From Candidatus Methylomirabilis lanthanidiphila (lineage in GTDB: Bacteria; Methylomirabilota; Methylomirabilia; Methylomirabilales; Methylomirabilaceae): a stretch of DNA of 42,082 nucleotides. This document shows, one piece after another, positions 18,257-26,447 of this stretch. The translations under genes were made by a program, and so were the position numbers. Each line of letters opens with the position of its first letter. Positions within the stretch are counted from its first letter, which is position 1. The notes below the pieces were generated by a model. It had not been told where the DNA came from and did no database searches. It was given only the letters and a program-made list of their open reading frames with translations. The stretch is from positions 1 through 42,082 of the forward strand of contig CABIKM010000036.1 of assembly GCA_902196205.1 (NCBI GenBank). Direction: 5' to 3'.

Positions 18257-20833
18257 TTATCGAGGGATGTGCAATTCCTCGGGGGAGGCCGGATCCTTCA
18301 ACAGAGAGACTTTCCCATGGCTGCCGTCTATCCTGACCCGGCTCTTATCCGGAAGCAGCAGCGAGGCGTGCTCCAATATGACCGCAGGGACTCCGCTCTC
18401 GCGGGCCAGGCACGCGCCGTGCGCGAGGATGCCTCCCGTCTCCATCACCACTCCTGCCGCTCCCCGGAGGTGGATGAACATACCGAGATTCACCGCCGGA
18501 ACGACAATGACGTCATAGGCGTGAACGCCGTTCCCATTGGTCAGCAAGTCCAGCCTGTCGGGGTCGACAATCCGTATCGTCCCCACGGCTTCACCAGAGG
18601 AGACGGGAACAGCTTGATATTCCTGTGCAGCCTCAAGCCGTGGCGGCCTGCCGATTTCCTCCAGCGAGCTCTCAAAGATCACCCTCGGCATCCACTTGCG
18701 CTTTGAGAACAGTAGCGCAATCTTACGCTCCTCGCATCTGCTCCGCATCTTTTCCCGCGCTGCCGTCAGATCGCTCAGCAACTCCGGCAGCTCAGACGGC
18801 AACAGATAGAAGATTTCGCCGGGTTCAAGCGCGAGCTTCCGGCTCAAAACCATCAGCGCCCGCCGGATCAACGCGTACTCGGCAGCCAGATAATACTTGA
18901 TCGTCTCGCGGAGCGGCAGATAGCGCCCGGCATGCGCCAACTCGACGAACAGTGCCAGGATATCGAGCTCACTCGCACCGCATTGCGCCAATCGACTCCG
19001 GACCTCAGCCTCGGTCCGCGCTTTGCGCTCCGCTTGCTGATGCGGTTCGGCGGCGGGACGATAATCCGTGTTGGCGGCCTTGCCGAGTAACCGCCCCAGA
19101 CTTTCGGGATCGTCGGTCATGCGAGGCATCGCAATCTCCAGCTCGTTCGGGGCGAGATGGCCGTACGTCGCCAGAAACTCCCCATGCGATATCTGCCGTT
19201 GCGCAAGCCTCGACAGGTCGATTCCTCCCTGGCCGATCTTACTCGGCTGCAGCCCATGCAGCAGCCTCTCAATCAGTCCATCGGCTTCCCGACCGCACCA
19301 ATTCAGCAACTGCTGTTTTACCCGTTCGGTAAAGAAGAAACCAAGCCGGGCAGTGATGACGAAATGCACGGCGGTATACCGCTTCAGGTGATCTATAGAA
19401 TCCCCGACCTTTGCGACGATCTCCTCACACGATAGCCCTGTCGGATCACCCGGTCGCTCCCGAGCCAGATAGCGTTGGAACTCGGGCTCGATCGTATCAA
19501 CGAACTGTGTGTGATAGGTATCGCCCCACTCCATCATCCCGCGCAAGAACTCGACGAATCGGCGGTAATGGGTACGGCCGGCATCCGGACCGAATCGCCT
19601 GACTGCCTCGTCAAGCGTCAAGTCTTGCCGATAGAGGCCGAGCTCGGGGTAGTTGGCCAGATGCGGTTCGGCCTTCACGCGGTTCAGGTAGGCTGCAATA
19701 TCGAGGGGAACACCGAACTGAAACGTCTTAGCATCCAACTCAAGGTTGAAGTACGGGTGGCCGCAGATCAACTCGAACAGGCCCTCGGAGGTCTCGTCGC
19801 CGACGGTGTAGCCGAGCCGTCGGCGTCCATACTGAATGCCGCCCTCATCGCTGAAGATTGAAGTAAAGATCCCAAAGCTCATGGGGGTAGGCGTGGGCAG
19901 GATCTCGGCGATATTGCCGTCGCTGTAGACCGCCTCGCCGCCGTTGAGTTTCCCTTTCCGCCTCAGCTCGGCGATTCTCCGGCGCAAACGGTCGATCTCC
20001 TTCTGCCGATACTGTACGGCCTTATGTTTAAGGGAGTCGTTACCGGTTGAGATGGGTCTGGTCTGCAGGACATGCATCCGCCGTCCGGCGATGGCAAATT
20101 CGATGTCCTGCGGATGATCGAAGAGCGTCTCCAGCGCGATGCCGATATTCACGAGCCCGCGAAGCTGGGCCGACGTCAGACTCGGGCGCCTTTCGGCGAT
20201 TCTCGTCTCCAGCATCCGGCCCTCCCGATCCACGCGAAACGTGTCACCCGACACCCGACCCGAGACCAGCGGCTCGCCCAAGCCGAACACCGAGTTGATC
20301 ACACACTCGTCCCGACTGAGAGTCACCGGGTTCAGGGTATAGATCACGCCGGACACCTCGGCGTCCACCATCTCCTGCACGATTACGGCCATAGCCGGCC
20401 CATTACCATTCTCATCCAGGTCCGCGTACTGCCTGTACAAGGCGGTGCGTGGTGCCTTCGCGGAGCGCAGGCACTCCACAATGGCGTCGAGTAGTTCCGC
20501 ATCGGAGGCGACATTGATGCGCGTCGTGTAGATGCCGGCGAAGCTGGCGTGATGAAGATCTTCGAGGATTGCCGAACTTCGAACAGCCACCCGCTGAAAG
20601 CCTCTCGCCCGATAGGCGGCAACAATTGCTGTCTGCAATTGCTCACCCAGTTCGATCGCCTCGCCGGACGATTGTGACGCCGCGTGGCAGGCGTCGGTGG
20701 GAACGACGAATCCTCTCGGCACCCGGAAGCCGGCCCGCATCATCAGGCCCAGGTGCAGCGCCTTCCGCCCGACATGGGCCAAGTCGCCCTCCCGGATATC
20801 CTGAAGATCGATGATGCGGACTGTTTTCGTCAT
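18257..20833 (-). CDS. PEP-synthase/rifampicin-phosphotransferase-like dikinase
   Basis: The protein has 858 aa. The start at 20833 lies 5 bases after the upstream U32 stop; the longer open frame to 21217 would run inside that gene and is rejected. The ATP-grasp part (about 1-330) has VGRKALHLGLMMRAGFRVPR, VAVRSSAILEDLHHASFAGI and EMVDAEVSGVIYTLNPVTLS with GLGEPLVSGRVSGDTF. A long helical middle contains YGHLAPNELEIAMPRMTDDP, a pattern seen in rifampicin phosphotransferases. The C-terminal swivelling domain has METGGILAHGACLARESGVP with the phospho-carrier histidine. Length and order fit rifampicin phosphotransferase-like enzymes, which use ATP to phosphorylate a small molecule and release AMP. 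The position with U32 genes argues for a dedicated metabolic substrate rather than an antibiotic (inference). Confidence 0.85.
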   Translation of the reverse strand: MTKTVRIIDLQDIREGDLAHVGRKALHLGLMMRAGFRVPRGFVVPTDACHAASQSSGEAIELGEQLQTAIVAAYRARGFQRVAVRSSAILEDLHHASFAGIYTTRINVASDAELLDAIVECLRSAKAPRTALYRQYADLDENGNGPAMAVIVQEMVDAEVSGVIYTLNPVTLSRDECVINSVFGLGEPLVSGRVSGDTFRVDREGRMLETRIAERRPSLTSAQLRGLVNIGIALETLFDHPQDIEFAIAGRRMHVLQTRPISTGNDSLKHKAVQYRQKEIDRLRRRIAELRRKGKLNGGEAVYSDGNIAEILPTPTPMSFGIFTSIFSDEGGIQYGRRRLGYTVGDETSEGLFELICGHPYFNLELDAKTFQFGVPLDIAAYLNRVKAEPHLANYPELGLYRQDLTLDEAVRRFGPDAGRTHYRRFVEFLRGMMEWGDTYHTQFVDTIEPEFQRYLARERPGDPTGLSCEEIVAKVGDSIDHLKRYTAVHFVITARLGFFFTERVKQQLLNWCGREADGLIERLLHGLQPSKIGQGGIDLSRLAQRQISHGEFLATYGHLAPNELEIAMPRMTDDPESLGRLLGKAANTDYRPAAEPHQQAERKARTEAEVRSRLAQCGASELDILALFVELAHAGRYLPLRETIKYYLAAEYALIRRALMVLSRKLALEPGEIFYLLPSELPELLSDLTAAREKMRSRCEERKIALLFSKRKWMPRVIFESSLEEIGRPPRLEAAQEYQAVPVSSGEAVGTIRIVDPDRLDLLTNGNGVHAYDVIVVPAVNLGMFIHLRGAAGVVMETGGILAHGACLARESGVPAVILEHASLLLPDKSRVRIDGSHGKVSLLKDPASPEELHIPR

Positions 20834-20838
20834 ACCTC

Positions 20839-21807
20839 TCAAGCGCCTGACAGCCCCGCCCGCCAGATACGAAAGCGGTCGCGCTGAACCCGCTCCACTT
20901 TCCACCGATACTTCAACTCCTCCCACTCCGGAACAAAGTGCTCTACCACCGCAGGGTTCGGGGAAGCCAGGACCTCGTCGAGCACCTTCCGATAAAACCT
21001 GGTGATATCTCGCATGACGTCGTCCGGGTGCTCTCGCCCGGGGATCTTCAGGTAATCGACCCCTGCCTCGACGTAGTCCGGCAGTTCGTGGAGGATCAGT
21101 GACGGACTGCTTTTGAGGCCCACCCGCTTCGCCGGCGACCCGTTCACCTGGTCGATATCCCATCCGGCCTGGCAGACCCGATGGCAACTTCCTCCGCGAT
21201 TGGCGCTGCCGAAGCAATGATCCTTCCCCTCAGAATCTACCCATCGATTAAAGCGGAGGTAGGGACTCATGGTACACCGGCCGGGGCAGATGATCCCCTC
21301 CTGAAGCGACGTAAAGAGGAAGACCTCGATCCCGACCGGCACCTCGGCCTTGATTGTGCGGATCTGTTCGATCTCCACGCCCCATCGATAGGAGAGAATG
21401 ACAAAGTTGGCGCCGATTTCCTGATAGAATCGCACATCCTCCCGGTTGCAGACGGCGCACGTTACGCTCGCATGGATGTCGACGCCGGGGAAACGGCGGC
21501 ACAGTTGGCTGATACACCCGAGATCATTGAGAATGAAGCTCGACAGGCCCCAGCCGATATACTGCTCGACCTTCTGATACAGGCGTTCGATTTCCTGAGG
21601 GCCGGGTACGCTGTTCAGCGCAACCTTGACCTCCTGCCCCCTGCTTCGCGCAAACTCGTGAATCTCCCGGATCTCCTCATCCTGAAGCTCATCCTCAGGA
21701 GGTCTCCGACTCCAGCCCGCGGGACCCACATAGACGGCATCGGCGCCGGCTTCCAGTACGGCGAAGGCCATCGCCTGTGTCCCCCCGGGCGCCATCAATT
21801 TCACCAT
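20839..21807 (-). CDS. U32-family protein A (UbiU-like)
   Basis: The protein has 322 aa with GGAAGGACAAGGACC before the ATG. The TIM-barrel start KLMAPGGTQAMAFAVLEAGA then DAVYVGPAGWSRR is followed by EVKVALNSVPGP and FILNDLG. The Fe-S type cysteines are IICPGRCTMS and ANRGGSCHRVCQAGW. The first pair is spaced C-x3-C, whereas classical U32 proteins have C-x6-C. DYLKIPGRE follows, then a helical C-terminus (DITRFYRKVLDE). UbiU/UbiV members of U32 carry a 4Fe-4S cluster and hydroxylate the ubiquinone ring without O2, and others hydroxylate RNA. Proteolysis is not supported for these. The next gene starts 5 bases after its stop. Confidence 0.88.
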   Translation of the reverse strand: MVKLMAPGGTQAMAFAVLEAGADAVYVGPAGWSRRPPEDELQDEEIREIHEFARSRGQEVKVALNSVPGPQEIERLYQKVEQYIGWGLSSFILNDLGCISQLCRRFPGVDIHASVTCAVCNREDVRFYQEIGANFVILSYRWGVEIEQIRTIKAEVPVGIEVFLFTSLQEGIICPGRCTMSPYLRFNRWVDSEGKDHCFGSANRGGSCHRVCQAGWDIDQVNGSPAKRVGLKSSPSLILHELPDYVEAGVDYLKIPGREHPDDVMRDITRFYRKVLDEVLASPNPAVVEHFVPEWEELKYRWKVERVQRDRFRIWRAGLSGA

Positions 21808-21839
21808 GGTCCTTGTCCTTCCTTAACAAACAGGGGCTT

Positions 21840-21888
21840 AGGCTGAAGGCTGAAGGGACAACACCTAAAAGCCTTCAGTCTATCTACC
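21840..21888. repeat. Short palindromic copy of the TTCAG repeat in the U32 operon
   Basis: The arms AGGCTGAAGGCTGAAGG (from 21840) and AGCCTTCAGTCT (from 21870) face each other across about 12 bases. The element is related to the inverted arms around the four-helix-bundle gene (3700-3718, 4099-4117) but carries no gene. It lies between the binding-protein gene and U32 gene A and could form a hairpin in their transcript. Confidence 0.7.
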
Positions 21889-21893
21889 TGTAG

Positions 21894-22853
21894 TTACCTT
21901 ACGAACTCCGCAGCGAAGGTGCCTGGAGGCAACCGGTCGATACCGAGGAGCGGCCCTCCCCCCACCTTCAGGAGTTCGTCAAAGAGACGTTCGATCTGCC
22001 TGACGGTCGAGTCATTCCAGGCGGTCATCACGCGATGTCGCCAGCTATCGCGCAAGATCGTCAGAATCCTCGGATCGATCCCGCCCATGACCTGTTCGCC
22101 GATCTCAACCCAGATTTGATCGTTCGCCTTCAGGTAGTCGGCCGTGTCGCAAAAAGCGCGGACGAAACCGCGCAGCAGTTCGGGGTTGCGCGTCGCAAAC
22201 TCTTCAGTAACGGTAAAGAGGGTAATCGGGACAGCGCCGTCGATCCCCAGGTCTGCAATCAGGTCGAGGACATCCACGACCCGGCGGTACGCTCCCGTCG
22301 CCACCAATGGCGGGATCAACTGCCACCATTGCAGCGCGGCGTCGACCTGTTCCCCTTTGAGCAGCTCAGCCAGCGTCCCTTTCGAAAGCGCTTCGACGAC
22401 CGTGTTCTCCTGCTGGGGATCAAAGCCGTACCGTTTTATGCACGCGGCTCTTAAGATGACCCAGTTCTTATCGCGCAGCCGGACTACCCCGATTCGCTTT
22501 CCGCGAAGGTCTTGCAGCCCGTTGATCGGCGAGTCGGAGGGGACCACGAGCCCGCCTGCGATCCGTCCATAGGGGAAGAAGGCCGTCAGGGGGAGGCCAT
22601 CCGTTCGGTGGCGGCCGATGACGATCCAATCGATATCGATCAGATCAACGGTCCCCTCTTTCAGGGCCACCTCGAACGATTGAAACGCGCCCGTGATCTG
22701 ATCCCGGACCAGGGTGATCTGCAGATCAAAACCGTGCTTGGCATCAAGCCCCAGCTTCTTCATCGCATAGACAAACCAGCGGGGGCTCCCGGTCGGCTCA
22801 AAGGCCGCCCTCAGGACCGGCAGCCCACTTACGTTGTCATTCACGACCGCCAT
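21894..22853 (-). CDS. SsuA/THI5-like substrate-binding protein without signal peptide
   Basis: The protein has 319 aa. AAGGAG lies about 10 bases upstream of the ATG. The fold is that of the NMT1/SsuA/TauA periplasmic-binding superfamily: LRAAFEPTGSPRWFVYAMKK at the start, VALKEGTVDLIDIDWIVIGR, GLVVPSDSPINGLQDLRGKR and VDAALQWWQLIPPLVATGAY. There is no signal peptide or lipobox, and no ABC permease or ATPase nearby, so a cytoplasmic enzyme-like or carrier role is more likely than transport. Relatives such as THI5 and MqnA/MqnD show that this fold can be catalytic in the cytosol. The specific reaction is unknown. It is enclosed by U32 genes on the same strand. Confidence 0.75.
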   Translation of the reverse strand: MAVVNDNVSGLPVLRAAFEPTGSPRWFVYAMKKLGLDAKHGFDLQITLVRDQITGAFQSFEVALKEGTVDLIDIDWIVIGRHRTDGLPLTAFFPYGRIAGGLVVPSDSPINGLQDLRGKRIGVVRLRDKNWVILRAACIKRYGFDPQQENTVVEALSKGTLAELLKGEQVDAALQWWQLIPPLVATGAYRRVVDVLDLIADLGIDGAVPITLFTVTEEFATRNPELLRGFVRAFCDTADYLKANDQIWVEIGEQVMGGIDPRILTILRDSWRHRVMTAWNDSTVRQIERLFDELLKVGGGPLLGIDRLPPGTFAAEFVR

Positions 22854-22875
22854 TCCAATGTGCTCCTTGAAAAAC

Positions 22876-22954
22876 AGGCTGAAGGCTATAAGCTTAAAAG
22901 TAAGACGTTTTGACCTGAAAGCCTTCAGTCTTCAGCCTAAACCCCTTCAGCCTG
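22876..22954. repeat. Longer copy of the TTCAG repeat between binding-protein gene and U32 gene B
   Basis: The left arm AGGCTGAAGGCT (22876-22887) and right arm AGCCTTCAGTCTTCAGCCT (22920-22938) are separated by an AT-richer centre. A further CCCTTCAGCCTG follows to 22954. The right arm is identical to 4099-4117. The element supplies the stop codon of U32 gene B (22949-22947), so it has been inserted at, or has replaced, that gene's 3' end. Confidence 0.75.
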
Positions 22955-23945
22955 TCTGCCTGCCGGTCCCCAGCAGCAGACCGGCCCGCCGGGTACGCTC
23001 CATCGTCCACCGCTTTCTTAGCTCTTGCCATTCAGGAACATGCGGCTCCAGCGAGAGGTCGGTCCCGGATGTCAGGATCGCATCGATCAGCCCGCGGTAG
23101 AACCGCGTGATATCCCGCATCAACTCTTCCGACCGTTCCCGACCCTGGATCTTCAGGTAATCAACCCCAGCCGCAACAAAGCCTGGCAGCTCCCACAACT
23201 GGAGAAACGGGTCGTTGCGCAGCGTGCTCTTGCCGTCGAACTCTCCGTCGGACCCCGCCACGTCCCACCCTCCCTGACAGACCCGTGAGCAGCCCCGCGC
23301 GCCGCGATTGGCGGAACCGATCACCTCGTCGTCGGCCCCATCCGACCACTCCTTATAGACCAGATAGCTGCTCATGATGCACTTCCCGGGACAGACGATC
23401 CCTAACGGCATCGGCTGGAAGAGAAAGATCTCCACATTCATGCCGACCTCCGCTTTGATCGCCTTGACCTCATCGGGTTGAAGCCGGTACGGCAGAATGA
23501 TGCAGCTTCCGCCGAGCGACTTGTAAAAGTAGATGTCCTGGCGGTTGGTCACAGCGGACCCGATGCTGACATGGATGTCAATGGTGGGGAACTGGCGTCG
23601 GACAGCCAGAATGCACCCCGGATCCGACAAAACAAACCCGGACACGCCCCACCCGGCATACGCGTCGACCTTCTGCATGAGGCGCGGCATCTCGGTGGGA
23701 CCGGGCATGGCATTGAGGGCGACCTTGACCTCTCGCCCCATGGCGGCGGCGGATTCGCTCAGCTCCCTGATCTCCTCATCCATCAGGTCCATCTGGGACG
23801 ATCGCCGGCTCCACCCGCGGGCCCCGACATAGACGGCGTCTGCCCCCTCGGCCAGCGCGTTCAAGGCCATCCGCAATGTCCCGCCGGGGGCCAGCAGCTT
23901 GACCGTCTGTGTCGATGTGCGCGCGCCTGCAGCCATCGACGTCAT
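22947..23945 (-). CDS. U32-family protein B (UbiU-like)
   Basis: The protein has 332 aa if it starts at the ATG at 23945, which forms an ATGA overlap with the stop of U32 gene C. The next ATG at 23936 has a better-spaced GAAGGA and is an alternative. Features match proteins A and C: VKLLAPGGTLRMALNALAEG, DAVYVGARGWSRR, EVKVALNAMPGP and VCPGKCIMSSYLVYKEW. The second Cys pair is ANRGARGCSRVCQGGWD, one residue longer than in its paralogues. The C-terminal residues GRQTG and the stop come from the inserted repeat at 22876-22954. A longer open frame to 23999 lies within gene C and is not used. Confidence 0.87.
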   Translation of the reverse strand: MTSMAAGARTSTQTVKLLAPGGTLRMALNALAEGADAVYVGARGWSRRSSQMDLMDEEIRELSESAAAMGREVKVALNAMPGPTEMPRLMQKVDAYAGWGVSGFVLSDPGCILAVRRQFPTIDIHVSIGSAVTNRQDIYFYKSLGGSCIILPYRLQPDEVKAIKAEVGMNVEIFLFQPMPLGIVCPGKCIMSSYLVYKEWSDGADDEVIGSANRGARGCSRVCQGGWDVAGSDGEFDGKSTLRNDPFLQLWELPGFVAAGVDYLKIQGRERSEELMRDITRFYRGLIDAILTSGTDLSLEPHVPEWQELRKRWTMERTRRAGLLLGTGRQTG

Positions 23946-24898
23946 TCCTTCGCCCGCGTAACGAGGCGATCGTCTCGCTGCCTCCGCTCGCTTGCCCACC
24001 GCTTCTTCAGTTCCTGCAACTCAGGCACATAATGGGCCGTCACCTCGTCGGCCGGGAAGGCCTGCAGATCGTCCACAACCTTCCGGTAGAAGCACACAAT
24101 ATCCCGGACCAGCTCATCAGACCGATCCCTTCCCGGCACCTTGAAGTAGTCCACGCCCGCCTGGATATAGTCGGACAGCTCCTGCAGCCAGAGCCGCGGG
24201 TTGCCTTTCAGGCCGAACTTGCCGTCGATGTCTCGGTCATCGGCCGTCGCCTCCCACCCGACCTGGCAGACCCGCAGGCAATCCCCGCCCCGGTTGGCGC
24301 TGCCGTAAAAGTAGTCCTTCCCCTCATTATCAATCCATCGGTTCGAGCTGAAGTAGCTGCTCATCGTACACTTGCCCGGACAGACGATCCCGTCCAGGTT
24401 TTCGGTTCTGAACAGGAAGACCTCCAGACCGACATCGAGCGATCGCTTGATCGCCCGAACATCCTCGATCCCCATCCGGTACGGCAGAATGACCACGCTG
24501 GCCCCCAGCTCGTGGTAAAACTTCACCTCGAGGGCGTTGCTCAGCCCGGCCCCCACGCTGACGTGGATCGTGATGTCCGGGAAGTGCGACCGCACCTGAA
24601 CCATGGAGCCGATGTCGCTGATCATAAATCCGGTGACACCCCACCCGGCGTACATGTCAACCTTCTTCAGGAGCAATGGAACTTCGGCCGAGCTGGGCAT
24701 CGTGTTCAGGACGACTCTCACATGCTTGCCCTGAGCGCGCGCAGCCTTACAAAGATCCTGGACCTCCCCATCCGTCAGCTCGGTGTCGGAACCCCGTCGA
24801 CTCCATCCCCGCACGCCGACATAGACCGTATCGGCCCCCGCTTCCAGGACCGAGAAGGCCATCCGCCGCGTTCCCCCGGGCGCCATCAGCTTTGCCAT
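23942..24898 (-). CDS. U32-family protein C (UbiU-like)
   Basis: The protein has 318 aa. The ATG at 24898 has GGAGGG 8 bases upstream; the open frame to 24931 would overlap gene D. It shares the paralogue signature MAKLMAPGGTRRMAFSVLEA, DTVYVGVRGWSRR, GIVCPGKCTMSSYF and ANRGGDCLRVCQVGWE, so four cysteines suited to a 4Fe-4S cluster are present. The helical end is DIVCFYRKVVDDL. Similarity to A and B over the whole length indicates tandem duplication. Its stop overlaps the start of gene B, and it begins 25 bp after gene D, which argues for one transcript. Confidence 0.88.
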   Translation of the reverse strand: MAKLMAPGGTRRMAFSVLEAGADTVYVGVRGWSRRGSDTELTDGEVQDLCKAARAQGKHVRVVLNTMPSSAEVPLLLKKVDMYAGWGVTGFMISDIGSMVQVRSHFPDITIHVSVGAGLSNALEVKFYHELGASVVILPYRMGIEDVRAIKRSLDVGLEVFLFRTENLDGIVCPGKCTMSSYFSSNRWIDNEGKDYFYGSANRGGDCLRVCQVGWEATADDRDIDGKFGLKGNPRLWLQELSDYIQAGVDYFKVPGRDRSDELVRDIVCFYRKVVDDLQAFPADEVTAHYVPELQELKKRWASERRQRDDRLVTRAKE

Positions 24899-24923
24899 GA
24901 TGTATCCCTCCCCACGCCCTTCG

Positions 24924-25844
24924 TCACGCAATCGGAGACAGCGCTTTGGGGCTGAGATATTCCTGCCCGGACACGCCGAAATAAAACCCGTTGCAGAGGC
25001 CGCTGTGCGATACCGACCTCAACTGGTCCAGCCACTGCGCGGCGCGCACCTCCCCGTTCGATCCGACCTTCTGGAGCGCCTCGCGGTAGACGCGCCCGGC
25101 GGTTTCGATGTAAGCGCCCGTTTCACCCAGCGTATAGATGTAGAACAGGTTGAGGTCGCTCTGCGCCAGGCGATCCAGATACTCGAGCATACACAGGTCC
25201 TTCCCGCTCAGGTTGGCTCGTCCGATACTCTTGAGCTCCCACTCTTCATGGGTCAGCCAGTGGCCCTGGGAGCAGCTCTCCTCGCAATGGAGCGGTACTT
25301 GACCGGTGTAGTCGGTGACGAAACAGGTTCCCGAGATCGCCAGCGGGATCTTGCCGTGCAGCGGGACAATCACCTCAACGGGCGAGTGATCCCGGATATA
25401 GATCAGCTCTTCCAGGCTCAACTCGGCGTTCGGAAAGACCCGCTCCACCCCGTACGTCTTCAGTACCCGCGCGGTCTCGTGGGTGTACAGGTTGCCGAAG
25501 ACCCCCAGATGGATCGGGATGTCGCCCAGTATCTCGCGCACGGTCCTCAACAGGCCCATATTGTGGACCTCAACACCATCAAGCGGCAGCCCGCGAGCGC
25601 CCTGAAGCAGTTCTTTGATCCAAATCAGGTCGCTGTCCTTGGGAATGGCATACAGGCTCAGGTAGCATCGCTTCCCCATCGATTTGACCCGCTCTACCGC
25701 AGGTGCGAGGGTCTCGATATTTCGGGAGAAATTGCCGGGATAGAGAGGGCACGTATAGTCGCCCAGATAGAGCGCGTCGTACGCCGACAGGTCGATCTCG
25801 TGTAGCTGCTTGGGACCAGGGATATGCGTGGATAATTCAAACAT
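24924..25844 (-). CDS. U32-family protein D (UbiV-like), first gene of the cluster
   Basis: The protein has 306 aa. ATG at 25844 is chosen because GGAGG is 5 bases upstream; a GTG at 25856 is in frame. The protein is more distant from A-C. It has YDALYLGDYTCPLYPGNFS with Cys32, then EVIVPLHGKIPLAISGTCFV, and HCEESC further on. The three late cysteines are spaced C-x12-C-x3-C, the spacing I recall for the Fe-S ligands of E. coli UbiV (C180, C193, C197), and Cys32 fits UbiV C39. UbiV works as a heterodimer with UbiU in O2-independent hydroxylation. By analogy D may pair with A, B or C. No UbiT-like protein is encoded nearby. Confidence 0.85.
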   Translation of the reverse strand: MFELSTHIPGPKQLHEIDLSAYDALYLGDYTCPLYPGNFSRNIETLAPAVERVKSMGKRCYLSLYAIPKDSDLIWIKELLQGARGLPLDGVEVHNMGLLRTVREILGDIPIHLGVFGNLYTHETARVLKTYGVERVFPNAELSLEELIYIRDHSPVEVIVPLHGKIPLAISGTCFVTDYTGQVPLHCEESCSQGHWLTHEEWELKSIGRANLSGKDLCMLEYLDRLAQSDLNLFYIYTLGETGAYIETAGRVYREALQKVGSNGEVRAAQWLDQLRSVSHSGLCNGFYFGVSGQEYLSPKALSPIA

Positions 25845-25885
25845 CTCCGCCTCCACCGTTCGTTTTCAAATGAGTAGCGAGTACG

Positions 25886-26074
25886 CTAGTGTCGTGAGTC
25901 AGAAGTTCGATGAAGAAGTCGGCGCCCTATGGATCGTCATTCCTGCGAAAGCAGGAATCCAGAACCGTCGCCATTCTCTAGATTCCGGCTCGCGCCCGCT
26001 CTGCGGCCCCCGACCTGATCGGGGGCGGAATGTCGTCCGGAAATATGCAACGAATTTCAGCAATAGGACCGTAG
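25886..26074. mobile_element. MITE-like element, copy 2 (diverged)
   Basis: The start CTAGTGTCGTGAGTCAGAAG and the internal ATTCCTGCGAAAGCAGGAAT palindrome, GATTCCGGCTCGCGCC and AAATATGCAACGAATTTCAG match copy 1 at 4630-4806. The far terminal repeat has decayed (GGACCGTAG). It carries an additional short palindrome (CCCCCGACCTGATCGGGGG). Confidence 0.75.
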
Positions 26075-26338
26075 AGTCCAAATAGGGTGTGAAAGGGTTT
26101 TGCACATCCGGTGCCAATCGCGTTCCGATGACGGCGGCGTAAGTCGTTGATTATGCTGATAGAGAAAGGAGAGAATGGCAGGTGTTACCGGATCAACTCA
26201 CCGAGCTACGTTAGACCATGGGGCAAACCGCCCAACATTGGGTGATTTACCCCACCTCGTGCGTGCTTTACGCTGAAGAGGCGTCAGCGTTTAACGCAAC
26301 AGTCAGTAATAGAAATTGATCGCGCAACCAGTTCGTGT

Positions 26339-26447
26339 GTCATTGCGAGCACCCGGAGGGTGCGCGGCAATCTCACCGTTTTGTTTCGTAGGCCGGGAGA
26401 AATTGGGACAAAGAACGGTTGGATTGCTTCGCCACGCTCGCAATGAC
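26339..26447. repeat. Long imperfect palindrome, CATTGCGAG family, copy 1
   Basis: The outer arms GTCATTGCGAG (26339-26349) and CTCGCAATGAC (26437-26447) are perfect complements. The inner arms GCAATCTCACCGTT and AACGGTTGGATTGC are nearly so. The same motifs recur at 26827-26906. Such repeats are dispersed in intergenic DNA of many bacteria. Confidence 0.75.

Noticed and set aside
20833-21217. 128-codon N-terminal extension of the dikinase
   Set aside because: It lies inside U32 gene A in another frame, while the start at 20833 gives a standard family N-terminus.
20839-25844. Secreted collagenase-type peptidases, as the U32 name implies
   Set aside because: No signal peptides are present, and the conserved cysteines fit Fe-S U32 hydroxylase-type proteins better than proteases.
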